Of a stretch of 64,000 nucleotides of DNA, positions 52,601-63,748 are shown piece after piece. This DNA is from Macrotis lagotis (lineage: Eukaryota > Chordata > Mammalia > Peramelemorphia > Peramelidae): positions 662,551,482 to 662,615,481 of the forward strand of contig NC_133666.1 of NCBI RefSeq assembly GCF_037893015.1. The letters are read 5' to 3'. A model generated the notes under the pieces. The model was not told the origin of the DNA. It worked only from the letters and a program-made list of their open reading frames with translations, and ran no database searches. A program made the position numbers and the translations under genes. Positions within the stretch are counted from its first letter, which is position 1. Each line of letters begins with the position of its first letter.

Positions 52601-53555
52601 CCTGGTTCTGAGAGAGTGGATTTCAGCTGAGGATGAAAGTTTCCAAATGTATGTATTTCCAAGCCATGAAACATTCCCTGAAAAAAGATTTTAACAAGTG
52701 TATAATTGGATAATCTGACAACTAGTAAGCCTGAGCCTAGGACACCTTGAATCATAGTTTTGTAAAGGATAATTATCCTTGTATAAGTAATTTTATTTCC
52801 TTTGGATTACCAACAGTAATCTCTTCAATGTTAAAGTTTATTCTCTTAGAGGATATTCTCAGAGTCTGGGGTCAAAAAACAAAAAGGAAGTCTGGCTTTC
52901 TTCTTCCCTTCCTCTCTTCCTCCTCCCTATATTTTAACTCAGCAGATGGCTAGGCAATGAAGCTTAGACACCTTTGATATGTCTTTCTTTCCTGGCATTT
53001 GAAATGTAAATACAATGGTTTAGAAAATATCAGCTGTTTCCTGTTTCTTAGCCCTAGAAATAATATGGATGAATGGGTGGAGGAATTATCATTTAATGAC
53101 TGGGGAGAAAGAATTATATAATGGCGAGGCATGAAACCCAGCTCTACTATCACTTGTGTGACTTTGAACAAGTCACAGACTCCTTTGAGTTTTACCTTTT
53201 TCTTTTATTTAAAACAAGTTGGACTCTAAACAGAGTTCTGTCAGAGTCAGTTTAAACCAGCTCACAAGAGCTGTTAAATTTCGTGTGATCATTTATACTT
53301 CATAAATTGGCAAATGCTACAAATCACAGGTGGATTTATTATTTTTTCATTGTCTAAACTTAAGAAAGTAGAGAAAATATCTGTAATGCAGAATAAATTG
53401 AAAGTAATCTATTATATGGATCATATATATTTATATATATGTCAACATATACATAGATACATATATGTATTTTGGAAAGCAGGTTATTAAACATTTACTA
53501 GCACATTCTGAAGATCTTATCTGAGATCCCAAACAGATCAAAATTCTTTGATCTT
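52600..53555. other. Mostly unclassified intron DNA
   Basis: A MIR-like antisense/sense trace near 53120-53220 ('gtgtgactttgaacaagtca') and a TA-rich microsatellite at 53428-53475. Nothing else recognised. Confidence 0.4.
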
Positions 53556-53559
53556 ATGA

Positions 53560-53830
53560 TTTCCATCTCCTTCTCCATCATGATTTTCTACCATTGGAAA
53601 TGCTCCAGTTTACAAATGTCTTTTCTATCTTGTGGAATTCAGAATTGAATACTATTCTTCACATATTATCTGACCATCACAGAAAAGAACAGGACTATCA
53701 ACTCCCAAATTATGGACATCAGTCCCCTTTTAATATAACCAGGATCATGTTCTCCCATTGAATTTGTAATCCACTATAAATCCCAGGGATTTTTTTTTTC
53801 CTTCTTGGATTTCTGCCTCTGACCTCATCT
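53560..53830 (-). mobile_element. CR1/L3-like LINE, antisense (more 5' segment)
   Basis: 'gctccagtttacaaatgtct', 'attcttcacatattatctga', 'acaggactatcaactcccaa', 'ccttttaatataaccaggat', 'atttgtaatccactataaat', 'cccaggga'. This is the part of the CR1-clade 3' region upstream of the segment kept at 59170. Confidence 0.75.
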
Positions 53831-54224
53831 CATAAAATTCAGTTGATTGGTTAGTGAGAGACTGCACAATCATACTCTCTAAGATTTATAGTGCCTGTTC
53901 AGAAAAGAGAAACTTCAGACTTCTTAAATAAGATGACATGAATGGAAATTTCACAGAAATAAATTTAGTCTTCACATCAGGAGACCTTTTATAAACATTA
54001 GAACTTTCCAAAAGTAGAATTGGGAAGTCACCCCAAGCAAAGATGTAGATGATCATTTGTAGGGATTATTGTACAAGGAATTCTTATTCACAGGAGAGAA
54101 TGTTTCCCTGGGAGAAGACTCATTGCCATTCAGGGGATAAGGTGATGATCATTATGTTTAAGTAATTAAAGATGTGTCAGTAGAAGAATCAATTCTGTTC
54201 TTCTTGTCCCAAGAGGCTCAGATC

Positions 54225-54395
54225 AAGGGTTGTTATTGTTTAGTTGCTTTTCAGTGGTGTCTGACTCTTCATGACCCCCTTTGGGGGTATTTCTTGACAG
54301 ACTTGACTTTCCTTTTCCTTCTCTGTCTAATTTTACAGATGAGGAAACTGAGGAAAACATAGTTAAATAACTTGCACAGGGTCACACAGTTATTC
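54225..54395 (-). mobile_element. Long-tail CORE-SINE, antisense, head missing
   Basis: 'gttgttattgtttagttgct', 'gtctgactcttcatgacccc', 'ttttacagatgaggaaactg', 'cttgcacagggtcacacagt'. Confidence 0.88.
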
Positions 54396-54429
54396 TGTCC
54401 AATATGCAATAAGGCAAAGTTAGGATCCC

Positions 54430-54900
54430 TACAAGTATGAACCACAAAGTGGAATGAGTTGCCTCAGAAGGTGGTAGATTAAACCTGGAAAAAATGAAAT
54501 GCCATGGAAGAGGCAGACTGGGACCAAGGGACACAAAGAGAAAAGAAATTTTTACTATAACATCCTTAACAACTAATCATCCAGAATCTAATGGGAGCCT
54601 TCCATGTATGACAATTAAAAGATTCAAGATACATAGTTTCTACGTAATTTAATCATTTTATTAATAAAATCAGCATGTTATTAATAAAAGGATGGTCATT
54701 TGGCCATCTCTCTTAGACCAATGATCATCATAGTGACAGACTGACAGTTTATATGTCCTTTGAAGAATTCATTGAGAAGTTGAGAATGACATCAGGTCAC
54801 CCTTGAACAGAGAAACATATCTATATCCAGACCACTCCTACCTCTGGACAATCTATTCAGAGAATGTATGCCCTTCCCACGTTTAAGTCGGACATAATGG
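54430..54900 (+). mobile_element. Probable CR1/L3-like sense fragments
   Basis: 'aagtggaatgagttgcctca', 'gaaggtggtagatt' (54450-54482) is the CR1-clade 'gtggaatgggctgcctcaggaggtagtg' block. Traces resume near 54762-54880. Confidence 0.45.
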
Positions 54901-55640
54901 CTACTCCACTTGGACAGGATCTAAAAAAGGAAGTTAGTTCAATCTCATTTACCACAAGGTCCTTCAAGAAACTATACTTTGAAAAATCAGAATTTTATAA
55001 TAAAAAAGAGGAGAGGGGAACTCTGGATCTCTCCAAACATCAGTTATTACCAATCATTTCTCTCATTAGGAAAGGGAACGCACAAGCTCCTGGGAACCTC
55101 ATTCCACTCTCATACAGTGGTGACTGCTATTCTCTCTTTGCTGATTATCAAGTTGCCCTCTCCGGTTTTCTTCCAGTGCTTCTGATTCTGCTCTTTTGGT
55201 CCAAATAAAAGAAGTCTGATCTCTCCTCCATGCTATAAGTTTTTAGCTTCTTGTAGTTATCATGTATTCATTGAGTCATTTCAACTCTAAGGTAAACATT
55301 CTCAGTTCTTTTACTGACACTATCTGTTGTAGAAGGCATTTTTTTGGTAGGCACCAGATAACCAAGGTCTCCTTGACCTCTGACATTATGTGGCTCTGGG
55401 AAATCACAGGCAACAGATGAAAGGGAGAGCAGGAGTATCTAGCGAATATCCAATTTCCTGCATTATAGACCCATCACAAAATCTGCAAGCCATTGTAGAG
55501 ATGAGCTAGGAAAGGAAGGACTTACCGGAGAACCTTTTGTTTTTTCTTTCCATTTCTCATACTAATAGCTGTATCATAAAGGAGCATAATGACTACCCCC
55601 ACTGAGGATTCTTCAACATTTGTAGCCTGGAGACATAGTA
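54900..55640. other. No recognised feature
   Basis: Unique-looking DNA. A 114-codon + frame (54864-55208) is open by chance as far as I can tell: a second frame over the same bases is open too, and there is no domain or splice context. Confidence 0.4.
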
Positions 55641-56080
55641 CAATACAAAGCGACTTTTTATCCAACTGATTTTTTTTCCCCCTAAACCTGTCAGTTCCAA
55701 ACTGTGGGCAAGGAAGTATTTAAACTCCTCAGCATGTTCAATGCAAATCGGTTTTCCTGACAATTTGAAAATGGAAATGTAGGATGTCAGACGTTACAAA
55801 TTTGCAATGAAATACAGTGGAGTAATAAGACAACATATGGAGGAGCTGTGGAATGATTAAAAGAAGGCCTCTGGTAGGCACATTATTGGAGATGGGAGAG
55901 CCTGCATCCTCACCATAAATCTTCCGTTTCCATTAAGGATATGTGTATGAATAGTCAATTAATTTCGCTACCTAATGGGAGCGTATATGCTGAATAATGC
56001 GAGGCCACCTACAAAATCAGATTTGTAAAGCTTAGCTATGTGTGCTTCAGAGGTGATGGAACAAGTGCTAACTTTCACTT
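55640..56080. other. Repeat-free island, best candidate conserved element
   Basis: No recognised repeat. Contains 'gtcaattaatttcgctacct', 'aatgggagcgtatatgctga', 'ataatgcgaggcc', 'cagacgttacaaatttgcaa' and 'atgcaaatcggttttc'. The last has a perfect octamer ATGCAAAT. Retained CpGs and dense homeobox/POU-like cores in an otherwise CpG-poor intron suggest an old, constrained enhancer. No coding frame persists. Confidence 0.42.
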
Positions 56081-56221
56081 TGTACTGCCATCTTTGAGGC
56101 CAGGCATGAATGTAAGAAGAGGAAATTGGGTCCAACTTGGGGGGAACACTACAGAGTTAAAAGCCACATGCAGAGAAACAAACATATTAGCCAAGGGACA
56201 AGATCAGTTCATTGGAAAGAG

Positions 56222-56370
56222 CATTGACTCGGGCATCAAATCCCATCTCTGATGCTTATTCACCTGTGTGACCTTGGACAGGCCATTTAACTTCACTTGC
56301 GTCAGCTACCTCAGTTTTTAAAATGAAGATGTTGGGCCAAATGGCTTCTGAGTACACTTATACTTTGGAA
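56222..56370 (+). mobile_element. MIR, sense
   Basis: 'ggaaagagcattgactcggg', 'gtgtgaccttggacaggcca', 'cctcagtttttaaaatgaag'. Confidence 0.75.
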
Positions 56371-56541
56371 TCAATAATCCTATGAACCCTATAACATTGG
56401 TCACATTTAAAAGCTGAATGCTCAGAAAAAAAGAGAAAAAAATAGACTCAGCTAATACCACACTGATGGTAGAAAGCATTATGTTAATTATTTAAAAAAC
56501 AAAACAAAACTTTGTAGTTCCAGACCTTTCTTGGGGCTGAA

Positions 56542-56840
56542 ATGCAGCTAGATGGTGCAGTAGATGCAACCTTGGAGCTAGAAGTTGAATCTGGCCCCAG
56601 ACACTCACCACCTACTAGCTGTGTGACCTTGGGCAAGTCACTTAACCCTGATTGCCTCCTGTCCAGGGCCATCTCTGGTCATCCTGATTTATAATCTGGC
56701 AACTGGACCCAGATGGGTCTGGAGGAAAAAGTGAGGCTGCTGTCTAAATACAGTTCCTCCTCACTCCAATACAATTCATATGCTTATCATGGCATCATCT
56801 CCCTGATGTTGTGGTCTTCTTCAAAAATGAAAAACAAGCA
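56542..56840 (+). mobile_element. RTE-tailed SINE, sense
   Basis: 'tgcagctagatggtgcagta', 'gtgaccttgggcaagtcact', 'ggacccagatgggtctggag', 'catcatctccctgatgttgt', tail 'ggtcttcttcaaaaatgaaa'. Confidence 0.92.
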
Positions 56841-56884
56841 TTAGTAGGAATTTAAAGGATACTTCCTGGCTTGTTGAATTGAAT

Positions 56885-57079
56885 TGAAGGTGGTACAATG
56901 GATAGAGTACTAGACTTGGGGTAAAAAAAGATGTGTTGAAGTTAAATTCCTACCTCAGAAACTTACTAGTCATGGTAACCTGACCAAACTTTCAACATCT
57001 CTCAGCCTCATTTTCCACATCTGAAAACTGAAAAATAATAAAACCCACCTTACAGGATTATTGCAATTATCAGGTAATA

Positions 57080-57085
<6 letters not shown>
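56885..57085 (+). mobile_element. MIR, sense
   Basis: 'ggtggtacaatggatagagt', 'cctcattttccacatctgaa', 'aaacccaccttacaggatta'. It runs into the (CT)n tract. Confidence 0.75.
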
Positions 57086-57129
<44 letters not shown>

Positions 57130-57162
57130 AATAGATCTCTCTCTCTCTCTCTCTCTCTGTCA

Positions 57163-57202
<40 letters not shown>
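57086..57202. repeat. Compound (CT)n - (CT)n - (CA)n microsatellite
   Basis: Two CT runs, each preceded by the same 'ggtaatagat' motif (57073 and 57127), then a CA run. The repeated motif shows that the CT block was duplicated along with its flank. Confidence 0.95.
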
Positions 57203-57205
<3 letters not shown>

Positions 57206-57228
57206 TATCTTGCTAATCTTTGTGCTAG

Positions 57229-57392
57229 TTTTTTTTTGTTTTGTTTTGTTTTAGGTTTTTGCAAGGCAATGGAGTTAAGTGACTTGCCCAAGGCCACACA
57301 GCTAGATAATTATTAAGTATCTGAGGCTGGATTTGAATTCGGGTATTCCTGACTCCAAGGCCAGTGCTCTATCCACTGCCACCTAGCTGCCC
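57229..57392 (-). mobile_element. Short SINE, antisense
   Basis: (TTTTG)n-like edge, 'gcaaggcaatggagttaagt', head 'ctgccacctagctgccc'. Confidence 0.94.
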
Positions 57393-57552
57393 TTAGCTTG
57401 ATAATCTTAAAGCAGTTATATAAATACTAATTATTATTCATTTGTTATTTAACAGTCAGTCAACAAACATCTATGGAGAACCTCCTAAAAGTAAGACACT
57501 GTTCTCATCTCTGGGGAAAGGAAGGAAAAAGTGTTGCTGCCCTCAAGGTAGA

Positions 57553-57745
57553 GATAATTAGGTGGTAGGTACAGTGGATTGAGTATGAGGGTTGGAGTCA
57601 GGAGGAATCATCTTGGTGAGTACAAATCTATCCTCGAAACCTAGTTGTATGACCATGAGTGTCACTTAATCCTATTAACTTGGTTTCCTCACATGGAAAA
57701 TTGGTTGAGAAGGGGATGGGATCATGAACAGCCAGACATGATAGA
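57553..57745 (+). mobile_element. Long-tail CORE-SINE, sense, decayed
   Basis: 'attaggtggtaggtacagtg', 'ggagtcaggaggaatcatct', 'gacatgatag' style tail. Confidence 0.7.
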
Positions 57746-57794
57746 AGAAAAAAAGAGAAAATACTTTATATTTATTATAGCATTAAGGGATTTA

Positions 57795-57965
57795 ACATAG
57801 GGCAATGGAAAAGTGCTCAACCTATAATCAACCAGTTTTTACTTCAAATCCCAGGCTAGCCTTCTATTTATACTATGTCTCAGTTTCCTCATCTGGAAGA
57901 AAAGGAAACTGGATTCAATGGCCTCTGGTGTCTTTTCGAGTCTTAGCTCTATGAGTTTACAAACT
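57795..57965 (+). mobile_element. MIR, sense
   Basis: 'gggcaatggaaaagtgctca', 'tctcagtttcctcatctgga', 'ggattcaatggcctctggtg'. Confidence 0.75.
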
Positions 57966-58139
57966 GAATATTGATAACAAGTGAGTCATATGCCTCTTTT
58001 CCCATCCTTACATGATATTATAATCTAAAAATATATTGAGAATAATCCACACATATATTGATTGAAAGAATCCATCCAAAATGTATGAGCAAAGTACATG
58101 AAGATTTTCATAATGAATATTCTATAGCAAATTATATTT

Positions 58140-58330
58140 TCAAGTCAATCAATTAATCATGTCTTTATTAAGCACATATTATGTTTCAAATGCCTATTAT
58201 GGAATTAAGTACTGGTAATACAATGAAAGGTTAAAAAACAAACTGGCCCCTGCCTTCAAGTAGCTCACATTCTAATATGGACAGTCATACACTAATCAAA
58301 AATCATTTTAAAAAAATCTACTGTGTTAAT
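58140..58330 (+). mobile_element. Mammal-wide LINE-like fragment
   Basis: 'ttattaagcacatattatgt', 'gaattaagtactggtaatac', 'ctggcccctgccttcaagta', 'gctcacattctaatatggac'. Confidence 0.62.
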
Positions 58331-58344
58331 GGTTGGTTGTCAAT

Positions 58345-58602
58345 AAAATTTGTTGTGATTTAGTCATTCTTAATCGTGTCTGACTCTTCCTGACTCCATT
58401 TGGGTTTCCTTGGCAAAGATATTGGAGTGGTTTGCTATTTTTTCCTTCTCCAGTTCATTTTACAGATGAGAAAACTGAGACAAACAAAAGATTGAATGAC
58501 TTGCCCCATGGCTAATAAGAATTAAAAGACAGATTTGACTCATAAAGATAAAGCATTCTGATTCCAAGTCCAGTGTACTACCTAGCATCCCTGTAAAGTG
58601 CC
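58345..58602 (-). mobile_element. Long-tail CORE-SINE, antisense
   Basis: 'cgtgtctgactcttcctgac', 'gcaaagatattggagtggtt', 'cattttacagatgagaaaac', 'gtgtactacctagcatccct'. Confidence 0.88.
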
Positions 58603-58849
58603 TCACAGCCTTAAAATTCTCTACAAATGTTAACTATTAAAATTACTGCCTTGTTTGGTCATAAGTTATTTTTTTTTTAAAAATGTATAATCACTCCTCT
58701 TTCAGATATATGAGGAGGATATTGACATTCTCAACAACTTTAAAAAAAAAAGACAAATGAAATCAGATATAAAACCATAAACTCCAAGCTATCTACAATT
58801 TTAAAATATGGATTACAGCTATGATTAAAAAAAACAAACAACTTCTGTC

Positions 58850-59120
58850 CTCCTTCTGACCTTTGCATCTCCTGTTTATTTTTTTAAAGTTGTTTATGCT
58901 ATTATCAGTTTTTTTATGTTCTCATCAGTGTGCATATTTTTGCTCTGATTCTGCCTTCTTTACTCTGTGTCATTTACTCTGCCTTTCCATATTTCTTTGA
59001 ATTCTTCCCATTTTTCATTTCTAATGGTGCAATAATATCCCATTACATTGAGATAGCACAATGTATTCAGCCATTTTCTCATCATTGGGCATTTGGGTTG
59101 CTTCTATTTTTTGGTAAGGA
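58850..59120 (-). mobile_element. L1 3' end, antisense
   Basis: 'gattctgccttctttactct', 'ttctttgaattcttcccatt', 'aatggtgcaataatatccca', 'gtattcagccattttctcat', 'gcatttgggttgcttctatt'. Confidence 0.85.
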
Positions 59121-59169
59121 ATAGGGTGCTTTAGAATAGCTTCGTTGCCTGCCCTTGTGTACTGTTCCA

Positions 59170-59550
59170 AGGTCACAGAATCCCAGAGTCAAAAGGGACC
59201 TTCTAAGGCATTCTCCTCCAACCCCTGACTGAATTCGAATCCCCTGTAAGGCATCCTCATTAAGTGGCCTTTGTTTGGAAACCACTAGTGATGCCAACTC
59301 ACTACCTCCCTAGGGAACCCATTCCATTTTTCAACAACTGTAATTTTTAGGAAGTTGTTAGGGTTTTCCCCCTTATATATAAGCCACCATTTGCCATCTT
59401 CTAAATTTTACTCCTTATTTGTTTTACCCTCTGGAGCTTTAATTCCTACTCTGGGTCCTTCATGGACCTGAAAAATGATCATTTGATCCCCCATCCTCAA
59501 CCTCCAAGTCTTCTCTTCTCCAGATTAAGAATTTCTAGTTCTTTCAAATG
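59170..59550 (-). mobile_element. CR1/L3-like LINE 3' region, antisense
   Basis: 'cagagtcaaaagggaccttc', 'aactcactacctccctaggg', 'aacccattccatttttcaac', 'aatttttaggaagttgttag', 'tttaccctctggagctttaa', 'cttctcttctccagattaag'. Confidence 0.88.
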
Positions 59551-59639
59551 AATGATTAAAGGATAGAAAGAGTACACTGTTGGAATGGACTCTGAATCCC
59601 AAAGAGCAGAAACACTTTGGGGATTCTTTATTTTTTACT

Positions 59640-59920
59640 TTTTTTAATGATTGGACTTTGCCAGTTTTTTTGTCTGTGTTTTTGTCTGTGTTTTTTTCCC
59701 TTAATTACTTAGTTTGGCTACCTATTAAACTTGAATGAGGCTGAAATGGGCTTCGCTCTATTATCCAATACTCAGTTTATTGAGCAGACCATAATTGCTC
59801 AGTCTATAAGACACTGGACTCCTAATGTTTGCTGGCTAATTAACAAATAAGAATCTCATAGACAAACAGACCAAAATCGCACTGCATTTCTCAGTGGAGT
59901 ATATGTTTCTTCTCTAGGCT
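59640..59920. other. Repeat-free island, candidate conserved element
   Basis: 'ccttaattacttagtttggc', 'gcagaccataattgctcagt', 'gctggctaattaacaaataa' and 'aaaatcgcactgcatttctc' give clustered AATTA cores and no repeat. Preceded by a T-rich tract. Confidence 0.38.
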
Positions 59921-59989
59921 GGTCAGAACAGAAAATAATAAAAAGAATAACTCATACTTCTGAAACATTTTAAGATTAACAAAACATCT

Positions 59990-60165
59990 TCTCTAGTCTT
60001 GTCAGATAGGGAGAACAAATATTATTATATTCATTCTTTACAGATGATGAAACTGTGTGTCAGAGAGATGTGTGTGAGTGATTTGCCCAGGGGACCCAGG
60101 GACTTACAATCTGAGGCAAGGTTCAAACTATATCTCCTAGTTCAGTTTTCTCTCTATTGACTCAT
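59990..60165 (-). mobile_element. MIR, antisense
   Basis: 'tacagatgatgaaactgtgt', 'gtgatttgcccaggggaccc', 'ggttcaaactatatctcct'. Confidence 0.7.
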
Positions 60166-60385
60166 GTAGATAAACTATTGAGGCCTTTATGGAGAAGACA
60201 AAGAAAGAAAACTCCAGCCCCAAGAGACCGGGTTCCTCAGAGTACCTCCTAAACCCAACTCTATCTCTAATGCAAGAGGGACCCAAAAACCCAGTATTCA
60301 TATTTCAGAACATGATTAGAAGAATAAGTCTAAGCAGGAAGTAGCAATAAAGTCTGGAACAAAACTACTTTAGCTATCTAATTAG
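60165..60385. other. No recognised feature
   Basis: Short unique-looking stretch between MIR and SINE. Confidence 0.35.
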
Positions 60386-60387
60386 AG

Positions 60388-60618
60388 ATTTGTTCAGTCA
60401 TTTCAATCCTATCTGACTCTTCATGACTCCATTTAGGGTTTTCCTGGTAAAGTAGTTGGAATGATTTGCTGTTTCTTTACCTAGATCATTTTACAGATGA
60501 GGCAAATATGGTTAAGTGACTTGTCCAGGGCTCACACGATAAGTATCTGAGGCTTGCATTTGAACTCAGGTCTTCCAAAATTCCTTCCTCTGGGCCCTAT
60601 ACTCTATGCATAGCACTA
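60388..60618 (-). mobile_element. Long-tail CORE-SINE, antisense
   Basis: 'tttgttcagtcatttcaatc', 'ctatctgactcttcatgact', 'cattttacagatgaggcaaa', 'gcatttgaactcaggtcttc'. Confidence 0.88.
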
Positions 60619-60819
60619 CTAATTAAAGGTTAAGTAGCATATTATCTGTCTGGTAATTGGCAATAACAGCACTGAATAAAGAGGAGGAAAAAAATAAAAG
60701 ACAAACAATAAATGTTAACTAAATCCTCCCAAATATCTACAGAAATTAAGTCATGTACTTTATATAGATATCAGAACTATGTTCAACAAGTAAGTATAAA
60801 AAGAGTCAGACTTGCAGGC

Positions 60820-61260
60820 AGGAAAGAACAGAACTTGGATCCTGGAACTCACCCTTCCTAATTATAAGATCCTGGCTATATCTTTCTGACCTTCAGTTTC
60901 CTCATCTATAAAACAGAGAATATATATCACTGTAGCATCTTCTTGGGGTGATGCCTGTTAGACCAGTTAGATGTCATTATTGTTATTCTTTTTACCTTTA
61001 ATTCCTTTTATTGAGGAATACATTAAGCTTCACAAATAATAAAATTTATCATAATAAACTAATATTCACTAGCACCTGTTCTGTGCTGAGCACTTTTTCC
61101 AAATAGGATGATCTTTGATCTTCCCAACCTGGGATGTAGGTTTGTTATTCCTATTGTTATTCCTATTTTACAGATGAGGAAATTGAGGTAGACAGTGGTT
61201 AAGTGATTTGTCCAGGATCACATGGCTAATGTCTGAAGTCTTTTCTCCACTAGTGATTTC
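60820..61260. mobile_element. MIR pair: sense then antisense
   Basis: Sense 60820-60965 ('cagtttcctcatctataaaa', 'atcttcttggggtgatgcct'); antisense 61060-61260 ('ctgtgctgagcactttttcc', 'tacagatgaggaaattgagg', 'ttgtccaggatcacatggct'). Confidence 0.75.
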
Positions 61261-61327
61261 ATTTATCTATCCATTCATTCAACAAACGTTTATTAAACAC
61301 TCAGTGTTTTCAAAGCACTATATTAGG

Positions 61328-61572
61328 TTCTGATAGCTAAGTGGTGAAGTGAATAGAGTACCAGACCTTGAGCAAATAAAACATGAGTTCAAATCCAGTC
61401 TCAGATACTTCCTAGGTGTCTAACTCTGGGTAAGTTACTTAATCCTATTTGACTCAGTTTCTTCATGTGTAAAAGAACTAGAAAAGGACATGGCAAACTA
61501 TACCAATATCTTTGCCAAGAAAACCTAAAATGGCATCCTCAAGAGTCAATTGAAAACAGCTAAACAACAATT
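61328..61572 (+). mobile_element. Long-tail CORE-SINE, sense
   Basis: 'gatagctaagtggtgaagtg', 'gttcaaatccagtctcagat', 'gcaaactataccaatatctt', ending in 'cagctaaacaacaa'. Confidence 0.85.
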
Positions 61573-61679
61573 ATGTAATGGTGTTAGGTTCAAATACAAA
61601 TTTTAAATGTGCTCCATCCTCATAATGTCTGATTGAAGTCTCAGAACCTAAGCAAGGTAAGAAGGGGATTATGGGTCTA

Positions 61680-61950
61680 CAATTAGGAATTTTATTGGCC
61701 ATGCAATATAATCCAGTGTCATTTGACAAGGAAAGAAACTGAGACCAAGAAATTAAGTGATTTAGTCAAGTTCAAACCTGTGGTCATTGGCACAGTCCAG
61801 AAATAACGGGACCTCTGCCTACAGAGTCGATGCTCTTGCTACAGAAGTGAACTGCCTCTAGAGGTGGATATTCCCTCCATTTTATAGATAGATAAGGACA
61901 TCAGACAGAGAGAGGTTGGGTGATTTCTATAGCACAGCACAACCACAACC
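61680..61950 (-). mobile_element. MIR-like fragments, antisense
   Basis: 'gaaagaaactgagaccaaga', 'aattaagtgatttagtcaag' and, further right, 'ccattttatagatagataag'. Confidence 0.6.
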
Positions 61951-62051
61951 AAAAGTTCCCAAACTATTCTATTCCCTCACATCTGGACTATTGCAATAGC
62001 TGCTAGTGGGTTAACCTGCCCAGAAAGTTAAGAAAGAAATGCAGGTCTTGT

Positions 62052-62387
62052 GATGATGATGATGATGATGTTTGTCCTACATGCTTAAAGAAGACCATGA
62101 CATCAGGGGAGATAAAGGCATGATAAGCACATGCATTGTATTTGAATGAGGGGGTGCTGTGCTAAGTCACCAGCCTCACTTTCTCCTCCAGAACCATCTG
62201 AGTCCAAAGGCCAGATATAGAACGAGACGACTGAAGATAACCTTGGATGTGGGACAATCAGGGTTAAGTGACTTGTCCAAGGTCGTACAACTAGAAAGTG
62301 ACAAGTGTCAGAGGCTGAATTCAAACTCTTGTGCTCCTGACTCCAAGGCCAGTATGCTATCCATGGCACCCCCCTAGCTGTTTCCCC
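62052..62387 (-). mobile_element. RTE-tailed SINE, antisense, near full length
   Basis: (TGA)n at 62052-62070 then 'tgtttgtcctacatgcttaa', 'agaagaccatgacatcaggg', 'gctgtgctaagtcaccagcc', head remnant 'cccctagctgtttcccc'. The (TGA)n is the element's own 3' tail, shared with the copy at 27332. Confidence 0.92.
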
Positions 62388-62424
62388 AGGTCTTCTGACA
62401 TTCAATAAATTACTCTTCCCATAG

Positions 62425-62690
62425 AAAAACTAAGTGATGTAGGGGATAGAAAACTACCCACACCTGGAGTTTCAAATCTATCCTCAAATGCATACTAGCT
62501 AGGTGATCTTGAGCAAATCGCTTCAATTCATTTGCCTCTGTTTCCTCATCTGCAAACTGGGGCTAATAATAATACTTGCCACCCAGGGTTGTTGTGAGCA
62601 TCAGATGAGATATTTGTAAAGCATTTGACAAGCTTTAAAGTCTTATATCACCTGCACTACATATAATTGTTGCTGTCATCATCCTTTTCA
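62425..62690 (+). mobile_element. MIR, sense, near full length
   Basis: 'gatgtaggggatagaaaact', 'tctgtttcctcatctgcaaa', 'cccagggttgttgtgagcat', 'gtaaagcatttgacaagctt'. Confidence 0.85.
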
Positions 62691-62699
62691 GTATTGTTG

Positions 62700-63025
62700 T
62701 GAATATTAACAATATTATTAGCCTGTGCGGTTCACCAAAAGGCACTTTTAAAATGAATTTATAGAAAGAATTATTCTCTTCTGCTTTCTTTCATCTCAAT
62801 TTAACAATGAGATTGGTGGGTTAATAGGTATCCATCCATAGCTATTTGTATGTCTTGTTCAGGCAGATCTATCTCCCTTAAACAGTCCATTTTCATTTCA
62901 TCTAGGGTCCGTGATACATGTCTATCACCAAATAAGATAGCGACAATGGTACAGATTGTGCTAGGTCTTTCTTCCCTGTCTAGAGTTCATCAGCCTACCT
63001 ACCTCCAAATTCAATCTAACAGTAT
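62700..63025. other. No recognised feature
   Basis: Unique-looking AT-rich DNA. Confidence 0.35.
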
Positions 63026-63029
63026 ATGA

Positions 63030-63095
63030 GGCACTGTGGTAGGTGTGTGCTTGTGTGTGTATGTGTGTGCATATGTGTGTGTGTGTGTGTGAAGG
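63030..63095. repeat. (TG)n-rich tract
   Basis: Imperfect GTGTGT with ATGTGT and GCATATG interruptions. Confidence 0.9.
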
Positions 63096-63219
63096 GGAAG
63101 GGGAGGCAACATGAATAGACACGTGGAGTTTATAATCTAAGGGCAATTAGAAGGAAGAATGCAAGTCTATTTAGAATTCATATAACCCTTTAACTTTTTT
63201 GCAAGGCATCTCATCTATG

Positions 63220-63400
63220 TCATCTCATTTGATCCTCACAAGACTGGGTGATAAATTCTCAAATTCTACAGATACATTTTACAGATAAAGAAATTGAGGC
63301 AGACAGATGTTAAATGAATTACTTGAGATTGCCCTATTAAGTGTCCAAGGCAGGATTCTAACTCGATTCTTCCTGACTACAAGGCAGGATTCAATGTGTC
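63220..63400 (-). mobile_element. MIR, antisense
   Basis: 'catctcatttgatcctcaca', 'cattttacagataaagaaat', 'gtgtccaaggcaggattcta'. Confidence 0.75.
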
Positions 63401-63469
63401 ACAATGATCCTGTCTCCTTTCACAGACTCCTGGTAGGCTAGATGGGTGAGACCTTAGACAGTCCTCCAC

Positions 63470-63600
63470 TAAGTATGTATCGATTACTTTTAATGGGTAC
63501 TAGACTAAGTAAAAGACACAGAAAGCAAAAGAGAAACAGTCCCTGGTCTCAAGGAGCTTATAGTCTAATGAAGGATGCACCATTATATGGTGTAAGAATA
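63470..63600 (+). mobile_element. Mammal-wide LINE-like fragment
   Basis: 'gggtactagactaagtaaaa', 'gagaaacagtccctggtctc', 'aaggagcttatagtctaatg'. Confidence 0.62.
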
Positions 63601-63689
63601 TAGATACAACACATATCTTTTTAAAAGGTATATCTTTAAAGAATTAGGCACAATGTATGATATATAATCTATATTGTATATGTGTTGTA

Positions 63690-63696
63690 AAATATG

Positions 63697-63748
<52 letters not shown>
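63690..63748. repeat. Compound (AT)n(TG)n microsatellite
   Basis: Short AT run then about 20 uninterrupted TG units. Confidence 0.96.

Noticed and set aside
54864..55208. 114-codon + strand open frame
   Set aside because: A second frame over the same bases (54979-55185) is also open; no domain, no splice sites, no start context. Chance in low-stop sequence, partly over CR1-like DNA.
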